A stretch of DNA of 6,750 bases from Planctomycetota bacterium (GTDB lineage Bacteria; Planctomycetota; Phycisphaerae; Sedimentisphaerales; Anaerohalosphaeraceae), in NCBI GenBank assembly GCA_030637065.1, contig DAOVVQ010000211.1, forward strand, positions 1 through 6,750, read 5' to 3'. This document shows positions 1-5,770 of this stretch, one piece after another. A model generated the notes under the pieces. It searched no databases, was not told the origin of the DNA, and saw only the letters and a program-made list of their open reading frames with translations. Numbering within the stretch: the stretch's first letter is position 1; every line of letters starts with the position of its first letter. The position numbers were made by a program, and so were the translations under genes.

Positions 1-156
1 AAGCGAAGACGGACCTGTCGCGGCGAAGCAAAGCGAAGACGGACCTGTCGCGGCGAAGCAAAGCGAAGACGGACCTGTCGCGGCGAAGCAAAGCGAAGAC
101 GGACCTGTCGCGGCGAAACGCAGCGAAGCAAAGCGAAGACGGACCTGTCGCGGCGA
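1..156. repeat. 30-bp tandem repeat, five copies
   Basis: Four head-to-tail copies of a 30-bp unit begin at 1, 31, 61 and 91. The unit starts AAGCGAAGACGG and ends CGGCGAAGCA. The fourth copy ends differently (AAACG instead of AAGCA). After a 10-bp insert, CAGCGAAGCA at 121-130, a fifth copy lacking its last 4 bases fills 131-156. The copies are otherwise identical, which suggests recent expansion. The unit length is a multiple of three and contains no stop, so all six frames are open across the uniform copies. The 10-bp insert shifts the frame, which argues against a selected protein repeat. The array touches the window edge, so its full length is unknown. It has no spacers and is not a CRISPR array. 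Confidence 0.95.
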
Positions 157-163
157 GTGGCTC

Positions 164-213
164 AAAAAAATCCGTGAAATCAGCGTAATCAGCGATTAAA
201 AAAATCCGTGGTT
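164..213. repeat. AT-rich block of short phased direct repeats
   Basis: The 13-mer AAAAAAATCCGTG occurs at 164-176 and again at 198-210. Between them AATCAGCG occurs twice in tandem with a 9-bp period (178-185 and 187-194). From memory, ATCCGTG/ATCAGCG strings of this kind are common intergenic repeats in several bacterial phyla including planctomycetes, but I cannot verify that here. No coding role is visible. A frame open from the 30-bp array ends here at TAA 197-199. Confidence 0.7.
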
Positions 214-230
214 AATTTTTAAAAAACATC

Positions 231-259
231 TTGACACAAAACCATGCCCCATGTATTAT
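231..259 (+). promoter_or_regulatory. sigma70-type promoter
   Basis: A perfect -35 box TTGACA (231-236) is followed by a 17-bp spacer and a -10 box TATTAT (254-259), one mismatch from TATAAT. Transcription would start near 266. The first ATG with a Shine-Dalgarno-like sequence downstream is at 303; the first sulfatase starts at 621, about 355 nt into the transcript. No other good promoter was seen between 260 and 620, so this is the best candidate for driving that sulfatase, unless the promoter belongs to a repeat element or serves a short RNA. Confidence 0.65.
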
Positions 260-302
260 GAACATCTAACAATAACGATCTATGTTATGAAAGGGTAAAA
301 CA

Positions 303-455
303 ATGCCAACCACCAAAAAAGCTGGAATGCAGTGGAAGCTGGAACGTAGTGGAAACCCCGATCTATCGCCAACCCCTTTTTCGCGAAACAAACCCAATCT
401 TAACATTTACTTAACAAATCTAACTCCTGAAAACAAAAGGCTTTACAATGAATAA
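303..455 (+). CDS. Doubtful 50-residue small ORF downstream of a strong promoter
   Basis: This ATG-to-TAA frame encodes 50 residues starting MPTTKKAGMQWK and ending NKRLYNE. In its favour, a GAAAGGG Shine-Dalgarno-like stretch (289-295) lies 7 nt before the ATG, and a near-consensus promoter is 44 bp upstream. Against it, the frame runs through a 17-bp tandem duplication (320-353) and a copy of the AAACCCAATCT repeat motif, it has no signal peptide, membrane segment or domain, and its tail (NKPNLNIYLTNL...) resembles the translated intergenic repeats I recall from planctomycete genomes. I do not recognise a family. It may be chance reading of a repetitive leader rather than a gene. Confidence 0.2.
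   Translation: MPTTKKAGMQWKLERSGNPDLSPTPFSRNKPNLNIYLTNLTPENKRLYNE
320..353. repeat. 17-bp tandem duplication
   Basis: AGCTGGAATGCAGTGGA (320-336) is followed directly by AGCTGGAACGTAGTGGA (337-353), with 2 mismatches in 17 bases. It lies between the promoter at 231-259 and the first sulfatase, inside the doubtful small ORF. The period is not a multiple of three, which gives the two copies different translations and weakens the case for coding. Confidence 0.75.
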
Positions 456-488
456 ACCAACAAATATTAAGCAAATGTTAAGAAAAAC

Positions 489-521
489 AAACCCAATTCA
501 AACCCAATTCAAACCCAATTT
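489..521. repeat. 11-bp tandem repeat AAACCCAATTC, three copies
   Basis: Copies lie at 489-499, 500-510 and 511-521; the third ends in T rather than C at its last base. A variant single copy, AAACCCAATCT, lies at 390-400. On the plus strand it translates to strings like NPIQTQFKPN, which I recall in many short annotated hypothetical proteins of planctomycete genomes. That points to a dispersed intergenic repeat family, not a gene. Confidence 0.75.
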
Positions 522-542
522 CGAGCTCCAACCGTCCCTGTC

Positions 543-562
543 ATTCCCGCGAAGGCGGGAAT
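543..562. repeat. REP-like palindrome ATTCCCGC-GAAG-GCGGGAAT
   Basis: A perfect 8-bp inverted repeat (543-550 and 555-562) surrounds a 4-base GAAG loop and would form a stable RNA or DNA hairpin. The ATTCCC(N8)GGGAAT form matches the widespread intergenic element known in Neisseria as dRS3, and similar elements in other phyla translate as FPRRRESR. It lies 58 bp before the first sulfatase start, so it would be in that gene's transcribed leader. A smaller imperfect palindrome, TCCAGGACTGGA (562-573), abuts it. No T-run follows, so it is not a typical intrinsic terminator. Confidence 0.85.
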
Positions 563-608
563 CCAGGACTGGATACTGGCCACTGAATACGGTATGCTGG
601 CTATTTTT

Positions 609-613
609 AGGAA
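609..613 (+). promoter_or_regulatory. Ribosome binding site for the first sulfatase
   Basis: AGGAA lies 7 nt before ATG 621. It supports 621 over the in-frame ATG at 594, which would add nine residues (MLAIFRNAA) ahead of the Tat motif. Confidence 0.65.
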
Positions 614-620
614 TGCAGCA

Positions 621-2258
621 ATGGACAGACGCGATTTTCTGAAAACACTCGGGCTCAGCGCAGTGGCGTGTGGTATGTTCAGAACCGCCGCACGTGCGCG
701 ATCGCATAAGCCGAACATCCTCTACATCATGGCTGACGACCATGCAGCCCACGCTATTGGTGCTTATGGCGGGCGGCTGGCTAAACTCGATCCTACGCCG
801 ACGCTGGACAAACTCGCTCGCGAGGGCATGATCCTCGATAACTGCCTCTGCGCCAATGCGATCTGTACCCCCAGCCGCGTTACCATCCTGACCGGTCAGT
901 ACAGCCACATCAACGGCATAACCGGCCTGGGCGGCAATGTGCCCGGAGAGCAGCAATATCTGCCCCTGCTGATGCGAGACGCCGGCTACCAAACGGCGGT
1001 GGTGGGCAAATGGCATATCGGAACCCAACCCGAGGCCTTCGATTATTACAACGTGCTGCACTCGCAGGGCAAATACCACAACCCCGAAATGCAGGAGCGA
1101 AAGACCCCGCAGGGCCGGGAGGTAACGACTCCCACAGAGGGCTACTGCTCGGACATCATAACGGACATCTCGCTCGACTGGCTCGAAAATCGCGATAAGA
1201 GCAAGCCGTTCTTTCTCATGCACCATTTCAAGGCCCCGCACAAACCGTGGGATAACGCCGAACGCTACAACGACCTGTGGGAGGATATCGACATCCCCGA
1301 GCCACCCAGCCTGTGGGATAACGAAAACAACGGCTCTATCGCCACACGCGGCCACAATGACGAGTTGATCGGCATCATCGGCAAATCCGTCAGCCCTCGC
1401 CACCACAGCGGCTACAGCCTTCGATACCACAAGGATGGGCTAAGCGCCGAAGAAGCGACGCGCGAATCCTACCAGCGATACTTGAAGAAATACCTGCGAT
1501 GCGTCCGGGGCATCGACGACAACGTCAAACGTCTGCTCGAATATTTGAAAGCCGAGGGACAACTGGACAACACACTCATCGCCTACTCCTCCGACCAGGG
1601 AATGATGTTGGGCGAGCACGATTACGTCGATAAACGCTGGATGTACGAAGAATCGATCAAGATGCCTCTTATCGTCCGCTATCCCCGCTCGATCAAACCG
1701 GGCTCGCGGTCCGATGCACTGATCAGCAACACGGACTTTGCCCCGACGCTGCTGGATTTTGCCGGCATGGCGACACCCGACTATATGCAGGGCCGCAGTT
1801 TCCGCACTATTGCCGAAACGGGCCGCGAACCGAAGAATTGGCGGCAGTCAAGTTATTACCGCTACTGGGTACACATGCCCCCGGACGGCCAGCCCGCTCA
1901 CTTCGGTATCCGCACGAAGAACTACAAACTCATCTTCTTCTACGGTGCACCGATGGAGCCGGGTAAGCAGTTCCGAACGCCGCCCGGCTGGGAGCTATAC
2001 GATATGCAAAACGATCCGCATGAGATGAACAACCTCTACGGCGATCCAGAATACAAAACCCTGGCTGCCAAGCTCAAGAAAGAGCTTCTCAGGCTCCGCG
2101 AAGAAGTAAAAGATTCCGATGCCGACCGTCCGCACATCCAGGCGGTCATCGACAAATTCTGGGACGGCGGCGAAGAAGAAGCGATCCGAATATCACACGA
2201 ACTGGCAGCCAAAGGCCATACGCCCCCGTCGCGATCTAAGGAACCTAAGGCTAAATGA
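621..2258 (+). CDS. Tat-exported family S1 sulfatase, N-acetylglucosamine-6-sulfatase-like
   Basis: This 545-residue protein is a type I sulfatase, which hydrolyses sulfate esters using a formylglycine made from an active-site cysteine. The N-terminus MDRRDFLKTLGL is a twin-arginine (Tat) signal (R3, R4, F6, L7, K8), with possible cleavage near residue 26. The expected active-site set is present: metal ligands D39-D40 (IMADDH), the C-T-P-S-R signature with Cys82 and Arg86, GKWHIG (K130, H132), KAPH (H207), SDQG (D325, Q326) and DKRWMYEES (K338). The C-terminus has the family's WELYDMQNDPHEMNNLYGDP segment. The overall motif pattern (ADDHAAHAIGAYG, SHINGI, GKYHNPEM, DIITDISLDWLENRDK) resembles the glucosamine-6-sulfatase/mucin-desulfating group, perhaps SulfAtlas S1_11; that is from memory. 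Full length and apparently active. Tat export fits cytoplasmic formylglycine formation before secretion. The start at 621 was chosen for its ribosome binding site and Tat motif. Substrate is inferred. Confidence 0.95.
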   Translation: MDRRDFLKTLGLSAVACGMFRTAARARSHKPNILYIMADDHAAHAIGAYGGRLAKLDPTPTLDKLAREGMILDNCLCANAICTPSRVTILTGQYSHINGITGLGGNVPGEQQYLPLLMRDAGYQTAVVGKWHIGTQPEAFDYYNVLHSQGKYHNPEMQERKTPQGREVTTPTEGYCSDIITDISLDWLENRDKSKPFFLMHHFKAPHKPWDNAERYNDLWEDIDIPEPPSLWDNENNGSIATRGHNDELIGIIGKSVSPRHHSGYSLRYHKDGLSAEEATRESYQRYLKKYLRCVRGIDDNVKRLLEYLKAEGQLDNTLIAYSSDQGMMLGEHDYVDKRWMYEESIKMPLIVRYPRSIKPGSRSDALISNTDFAPTLLDFAGMATPDYMQGRSFRTIAETGREPKNWRQSSYYRYWVHMPPDGQPAHFGIRTKNYKLIFFYGAPMEPGKQFRTPPGWELYDMQNDPHEMNNLYGDPEYKTLAAKLKKELLRLREEVKDSDADRPHIQAVIDKFWDGGEEEAIRISHELAAKGHTPPSRSKEPKAK

Positions 2259-2306
2259 TCCTCTCATTGATCTCAAGCATAGCTCGAAAGCATCGTCCCA
2301 GCGGCA

Positions 2307-3821
2307 TCACCTGCGATACCAGCCGGGCGTGCCGAACCAGTTGTGCATCTCTTCCTCGAATGGCTCGACGATCTCCTTCGGCTCGGGAAAGACGCCCTGG
2401 TCCTGGGTCTCGACCATCCATACGGAGAGGGCGGTTCTCATGCGTATCAGTGCCTCGCGGTGCCGCGGGTCGTCCGAATCTGCGAGGTTATGCATCTCGT
2501 GGGGGTCGTTTGCCGTATCGAAAAGCTGCTCCGGGGCGACCGTCGGCGACATCAGGGCGGCTGGGTGTCCGGTCAGTTTGCCCTCAGCCATCATCTCGCG
2601 CATCAACGGCTTGATCGGGAAACACTTCTCCTTATACCGATTCAGCGATGTGAAATGTCGATCCGGATAGTAATTGCGCAGATAGTGATATCGCTGGCCG
2701 CGGACGCTGCGGATGCGGTTAACCGTCTCGTCGATGCGGTCGCGGGCGGAGAAGGCGAACTGCCGCTGGGGCGTAAGCCTGTCTGCCAGAAAAATGCGGC
2801 CATCCATGCCCTTAGGCCGCTCGATGCCGGCGAAACTTAGCGTAGTCGGCGTTATATCGATCAGGCTGATAACCTCATCGCTGACAGTTCCGGGCCGATA
2901 GTTACCCGGCCTGCGGACATTGTCAGGCATGTGAACGATCATGGGCACATGCAGGCCGGTGTCGTAACACCAGTGAATGCCCCTGGGCTCGATGCGTCCG
3001 TTGTCGCCGAAGAATATGACGATGGTATTATCAGCCAGACTGTCGGCCTTAAGCTGCCTGAGGATCCTGCCGACGCTCTTGTCCATGCCGGAGATCGAAT
3101 TGAGATACCGGGCCCACTCCAACCGCACGACGGGATGGTCCGGGTAATACGGCGGGGGGGTAACATTGTCCGGCGTGGCGATCTGTTCGTGCTCGTGCTC
3201 GCCCTTCCACTCAACACGCGGCTGACGCCAGGTCTGGCGGTCGTAAATATCGTACTCGGCCTCGAGGGTGTTGATCTGGGCGAAGAAGGGCTGATTGGCC
3301 TTGAGGTCCTCCCATTTGCCGGTGTCGTAGAGCGTGCCCTCGTTGACGAAATTAAGATCGAGCTTACCGGAGCCGACAACGTCATCGCCGATCATCTTGA
3401 TATTGGCGGTGAAATAGCCGACGTCCCTCAGCCGATGCGTGATCGGCCTGACACCCTCGGGCAGACGATAATCATCCTCGCGGTGGGACCGCATGTTGTG
3501 GGTGTCGGAGGTGGTCTGGTACATACCGACGAAAAACGCGCTGCGGCTCGGCGCGCAAACCGGCGATGTGGAAAAGACGTGCGTATAGCGGACCCCGCCC
3601 TCGGCAAGGCGATCGAGGTTCGGGGTCTTTACATTCTTAGCGCCGTAACAGCCGAGATCGAGCTTGAGGTTCTCGCCGACGATCCACAGGATATTGGGTC
3701 GCTCGGTAGGGGGGCTGGAATGGGCTTTAGATGCAGCCGAGGCGATCGCAGCGGCCCCTGCGATGACAGCGAAAGCTGCGATGACACGCCATGTAAGGGA
3801 ATAATGTCTTGTTAGTCTCAT
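2307..3821 (-). CDS. Sec-exported family S1 sulfatase with an altered active site
   Basis: This 504-residue protein is a full-length type I sulfatase (alkaline phosphatase fold) of the type often annotated as heparan N-sulfatase-like. The start at 3821 gives a Sec-type signal peptide (basic MRLTRHYS, hydrophobic core to about residue 27, ASA near 28-30); the frame stays open upstream to 4157, but that extension has no signal and crosses the promoter. The formylglycine signature C-A-P-S-R is intact (Cys89, Arg93), as is GDNGR (D273, N274), and the end has EQLFDTANDPHEMHNLAD. Odd points: the usual acidic metal pair is E50-N51 in IVGENLK, the usual His-bearing segment reads NTLEAEYD (184-191), and the usual lysine after RG is Ile282 in RGIHWCYD. 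The protein may bind substrate differently or be weakly active. It converges with the upstream sulfatase, 48 bp apart, and is divergent from the esterase. It has its own promoter at 3943-3971. Confidence 0.93.
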   Translation of the reverse strand: MRLTRHYSLTWRVIAAFAVIAGAAAIASAASKAHSSPPTERPNILWIVGENLKLDLGCYGAKNVKTPNLDRLAEGGVRYTHVFSTSPVCAPSRSAFFVGMYQTTSDTHNMRSHREDDYRLPEGVRPITHRLRDVGYFTANIKMIGDDVVGSGKLDLNFVNEGTLYDTGKWEDLKANQPFFAQINTLEAEYDIYDRQTWRQPRVEWKGEHEHEQIATPDNVTPPPYYPDHPVVRLEWARYLNSISGMDKSVGRILRQLKADSLADNTIVIFFGDNGRIEPRGIHWCYDTGLHVPMIVHMPDNVRRPGNYRPGTVSDEVISLIDITPTTLSFAGIERPKGMDGRIFLADRLTPQRQFAFSARDRIDETVNRIRSVRGQRYHYLRNYYPDRHFTSLNRYKEKCFPIKPLMREMMAEGKLTGHPAALMSPTVAPEQLFDTANDPHEMHNLADSDDPRHREALIRMRTALSVWMVETQDQGVFPEPKEIVEPFEEEMHNWFGTPGWYRR

Positions 3822-3827
3822 AGTGCA

Positions 3828-3833
3828 CTCCTT
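3828..3833 (-). promoter_or_regulatory. Ribosome binding site for the second sulfatase
   Basis: On the minus strand AAGGAG lies 6 nt before ATG 3821. It is the strongest Shine-Dalgarno sequence in the window and decides the start over the longer open frame reaching 4157. Confidence 0.85.
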
Positions 3834-3885
3834 AATAATAGGTTCAACTCTCAACAATGTTCTGTTTTGTCCGCAAAAGCGGGTA

Positions 3886-3908
3886 CAGGTACAACCTGCC
3901 TTTGGCAG
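3886..3908 (-). promoter_or_regulatory. Two overlapping, mutually exclusive hairpins in the second sulfatase's leader
   Basis: CAGGT/ACCTG (3886-3890 with 3894-3898) and CTGCC/GGCAG (3896-3900 with 3904-3908) share bases 3896-3898, so only one can form at a time. A third small hairpin, CCGC-AAAA-GCGG (3871-3882), lies closer to the gene. All fall within the predicted leader of about 115 nt. Stems are only 4-5 bp, so a regulatory role is speculative. Confidence 0.25.
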
Positions 3909-3934
3909 AACGATACCGGTCCCCGTTTTTGCTG

Positions 3935-3960
3935 CCTGCGGGATTATAGCATCCTGCGGG
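3935..3960. repeat. 8-bp direct repeat CCTGCGGG flanking a -10 box
   Basis: CCTGCGGG occurs at 3935-3942 and 3953-3960, 18 bp apart. The copies bracket the minus-strand -10 box (3943-3948): one covers the predicted transcription start, the other sits in the spacer between -35 and -10. That placement would suit a repressor site. Two 8-mers in GC-rich DNA can arise by chance. Confidence 0.4.
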
Positions 3961-3971
3961 GCGATTGTCAT
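3943..3971 (-). promoter_or_regulatory. sigma70-type promoter for the second sulfatase
   Basis: Read on the minus strand, -35 ATGACA (3971-3966, 5 of 6 matches to TTGACA), a 17-bp spacer and a perfect -10 TATAAT (3948-3943). Transcription would start near 3936, giving a leader of about 115 nt before ATG 3821. Position, orientation and spacing all suit the sulfatase. Confidence 0.65.
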
Positions 3972-4010
3972 GGTTGGTTTTGCCGATTTGGTTGCCGGGG
4001 CGGCGTTTTC

Positions 4011-4039
4011 TTGCAATAAACGGCCAATCCTGCTAATCT
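4011..4039 (+). promoter_or_regulatory. Candidate promoter for the esterase
   Basis: -35 TTGCAA (4011-4016, 4 of 6), a 17-bp spacer, and TGC-TAATCT, an extended -10 (TG at 4031-4032, -10 at 4034-4039, 3 of 6 but with the key first, second and last bases). The start would be near 4046, about 87 nt before ATG 4133. Weaker than the minus-strand promoter opposite it. Confidence 0.35.
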
Positions 4040-4120
4040 CAAGGCGTTCAGCCGGGCCATATTCCGGTTCATGGCTCCAGGATGGCTGTCCGGCTGAGGC
4101 CAGGTTCATACCACATACTG

Positions 4121-4126
4121 AAGGGA
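4121..4126 (+). promoter_or_regulatory. Ribosome binding site for the esterase
   Basis: AAGGGA lies 6 nt before ATG 4133. It favours 4133 over the in-frame ATG at 4082, whose extra 17 residues (MAVRLRPGSYHILKGKE) would bury the signal peptide. Confidence 0.7.
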
Positions 4127-4132
4127 AAAGAG

Positions 4133-5770
4133 ATGAGCATAAGCAAGCTGCGTCCAAAACTGCCCGCGACCGTTGCTGGGATGGCGTTGATCATCCTGCT
4201 ATCTGCAATTAGCGCCAATGCCGCCGATCCGGTCGCCAGCACTATCAAGGTAATGAGCGCCCGCTTCGAGCAGAATGAGATCATGCTCGAGCGGCTTTAC
4301 GGCGGATTTTTGAAGGTCAGGACCTTAGGCTCGGTTCCGAAGGGCGCTGAGCGTGAGTTGGAGACGATCGAAAAGGCATTCTACAAGGCCTACGAGTCCG
4401 GCGACAACGGCCAGGCGCGTCGGCTGTTGCATCAGGCCTTTGCTCTGGCGACCGGCGTTAAGTGGACAGACAGGGAAGGGTATCGCCGCTCCCTCGTCGT
4501 TCGCACCAACATGACCGTCTTCGATCCTGACGCTGCTTTCATCGCGCGTGTCGAGCAATTCTACCCGTCTCAATTCAAGCCGCAGGCGCCGCTGAAACTT
4601 CGCGTCATGCTCTTTAATCCCTCTTCGCGTCAGCCAAACCGGTCCGTAAGGCAGCTCGGGACATTCGAGTATATCCCCCTCGACCTGATCGATCAGCCGT
4701 ACGCTTTTGCGCTGGACCTTAGCGATATTAAAGACGGCTCCTGGGCGCTCGGCATCGAGGTCGTCGAAGGCAGTGAAACGCTGCGAAGGATTCGCCTGCC
4801 GATCCGTCTGGTCTCCGATCTGGCCAGGACACGCAATGAGATCCAGCAGCGGCTCAGTAGCGTCTCCGGATATGATAGCGTTAAGGCGTCGATCAGCTAT
4901 CCCTTCGAGCTGGCTGGGCAGATCAATCTGCGAAAAAGAGAGCCGCGAAAATACAATTTTACCGCGGGGATCGAAAACTCGCTAAAACTCCTCGCCGAGA
5001 TCGAAAAGGGCCGCGATACGCTCACCGGCGCCGCCGGCGACCAGAAACGGCATTACCTGCTCGAAGAAGCCAACGAGATACTTCCCTACCGCATCTATGT
5101 ACCGAAAAAATATGACGGCAAGAAGGCCCTTCCGCTGATCGTCGCCCTGCACGGCGGGGGTGGCGATGAGAACACAATGCTTGGCCGGCCTCAGATGAGG
5201 CAGCTTGCCGAGAGGCACGGCTATATCGTCCTTTCACCGTCCGGCTATTCGCCTCATGGCGGCTATGGCAAACCGTTTGACGACGATCGCGACCCTTCGC
5301 TGGCGCTGATGACGCGACTGAGCGAATTCGACGTAATGAGGACGCTGAAAATCATGCAGACCGAATACAAGATCGACAAGAACCGCGTCTATCTGATGGG
5401 TCACTCCATGGGCGGCAACGGCACATGGCGGCTCGGTGCCAAATACGCAAAAAACTGGGCTGCTCTTTCGCCGATAGCGTCGGGGCAGGCCACGCCGAAA
5501 GGATTTACGCATAAGAAGGTTTCGCCCGGCGACGAAATTCTCGGCGCAGCAAAACCCTATGATTTCGATGCAATAAAGCACATCCCCGTCTTCGTCTGCC
5601 ACGGCGTGCTCGACCCGCGGGCTCCGGTCGAAAATGCCCGCGCAATGGTTGCCAGGATGAAGAAGTTGTCAATGACATACGAATATTTCGAAAAGCCCGA
5701 CGGGACGCACGCAATGGTCCTGCCCAGCCTGACGAAGGTGTTCGCCTTCTTCGACAAGCACAATGATTGA
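4133..5770 (+). CDS. Secreted alpha/beta-hydrolase, PHB depolymerase/feruloyl esterase-like
   Basis: This 545-residue protein is a secreted serine hydrolase. A Sec signal peptide occupies residues 1-30 (basic start, hydrophobic core, cleavage after SANA). Residues 31-125 look helical, 130-245 look beta-rich (LKLRVMLFNPSS, YAFALDLSDI), and I recognise no family in either. The catalytic domain starts near 305 (PYRIYVPKKYDGKKALPLIVALHGGGG). It has the oxyanion-hole loop H340-GGGG, nucleophile Ser425 in GHSMGG, Asp494 in HGVLDPRAP and His526 in DGTHAMV, a complete triad in the usual order. This fits the secreted peptidase/esterase group (COG4099, LpqC/PHB depolymerase-like), whose members include feruloyl and acetyl xylan esterases. 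It probably removes ester groups from a polysaccharide so the sulfatases or other enzymes gain access; the substrate is inferred. The oxidoreductase gene follows 121 bp downstream with no clear terminator, so they may be co-transcribed. Catalytic class is firm, substrate is not. Confidence 0.93.
   Translation: MSISKLRPKLPATVAGMALIILLSAISANAADPVASTIKVMSARFEQNEIMLERLYGGFLKVRTLGSVPKGAERELETIEKAFYKAYESGDNGQARRLLHQAFALATGVKWTDREGYRRSLVVRTNMTVFDPDAAFIARVEQFYPSQFKPQAPLKLRVMLFNPSSRQPNRSVRQLGTFEYIPLDLIDQPYAFALDLSDIKDGSWALGIEVVEGSETLRRIRLPIRLVSDLARTRNEIQQRLSSVSGYDSVKASISYPFELAGQINLRKREPRKYNFTAGIENSLKLLAEIEKGRDTLTGAAGDQKRHYLLEEANEILPYRIYVPKKYDGKKALPLIVALHGGGGDENTMLGRPQMRQLAERHGYIVLSPSGYSPHGGYGKPFDDDRDPSLALMTRLSEFDVMRTLKIMQTEYKIDKNRVYLMGHSMGGNGTWRLGAKYAKNWAALSPIASGQATPKGFTHKKVSPGDEILGAAKPYDFDAIKHIPVFVCHGVLDPRAPVENARAMVARMKKLSMTYEYFEKPDGTHAMVLPSLTKVFAFFDKHND

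Larger units (their letters stand above)
157..620. other. Repeat-rich non-coding region before the first sulfatase
   Basis: This 464-bp stretch holds the phased AT-rich repeats, one strong promoter, a 17-bp duplication, the 11-bp tandem repeat and the REP-like palindrome, each listed separately. Frames that cross it (for example the plus-strand frame at 448-642) translate the repeats, change character at their borders and match no domain. I see no RNA gene or recombination site. Confidence 0.7.
3822..4132. other. Divergent intergenic region
   Basis: This 311-bp region separates the divergently transcribed second sulfatase and esterase. It holds a strong minus-strand promoter, a weaker plus-strand candidate, small hairpins and the CCTGCGGG direct repeat. 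The two predicted -35 boxes are about 40 bp apart, back to back, leaving room for a shared regulator. No gene or REP-like element is seen. The open minus-strand frame across it is an extension of the sulfatase frame without protein-like features. Confidence 0.6.

Noticed and set aside
1..156. CRISPR array
   Set aside because: The 30-bp units are directly adjacent with no spacers, are not palindromic, and no cas gene is present.
543..562. Intrinsic terminator at the REP-like palindrome
   Set aside because: The stem is good, but no T-run follows on either strand and the same palindrome occurs as a dispersed element in other genomes.
448..642. 64-residue plus-strand gene
   Set aside because: It translates the 11-bp tandem repeat and the REP-like palindrome (NPIQTQFKPN, FPRRRESR), has no ribosome site, and overlaps the start of the sulfatase in another frame.
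498..1430. 310-residue minus-strand gene opposite the first sulfatase
   Set aside because: It has no domain, signal or ribosome site and is the antisense of a clear sulfatase with intact catalytic motifs; it arises from the codon pattern.
2343..2840. 165-residue plus-strand gene
   Set aside because: Also antisense to the second sulfatase's C-terminal part, with no supporting ribosome site or domain.
2931..3815. 294-residue plus-strand gene opposite the second sulfatase
   Set aside because: Antisense shadow of the sulfatase. Hydrophobic valine and leucine runs come from the complement of its codons, with no family match.
3822..4157. 112-residue N-terminal extension of the second sulfatase
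   Set aside because: It crosses the promoter, lacks a signal peptide, and would place the real signal peptide in mid-protein. ATG 3821 has a strong AAGGAG.
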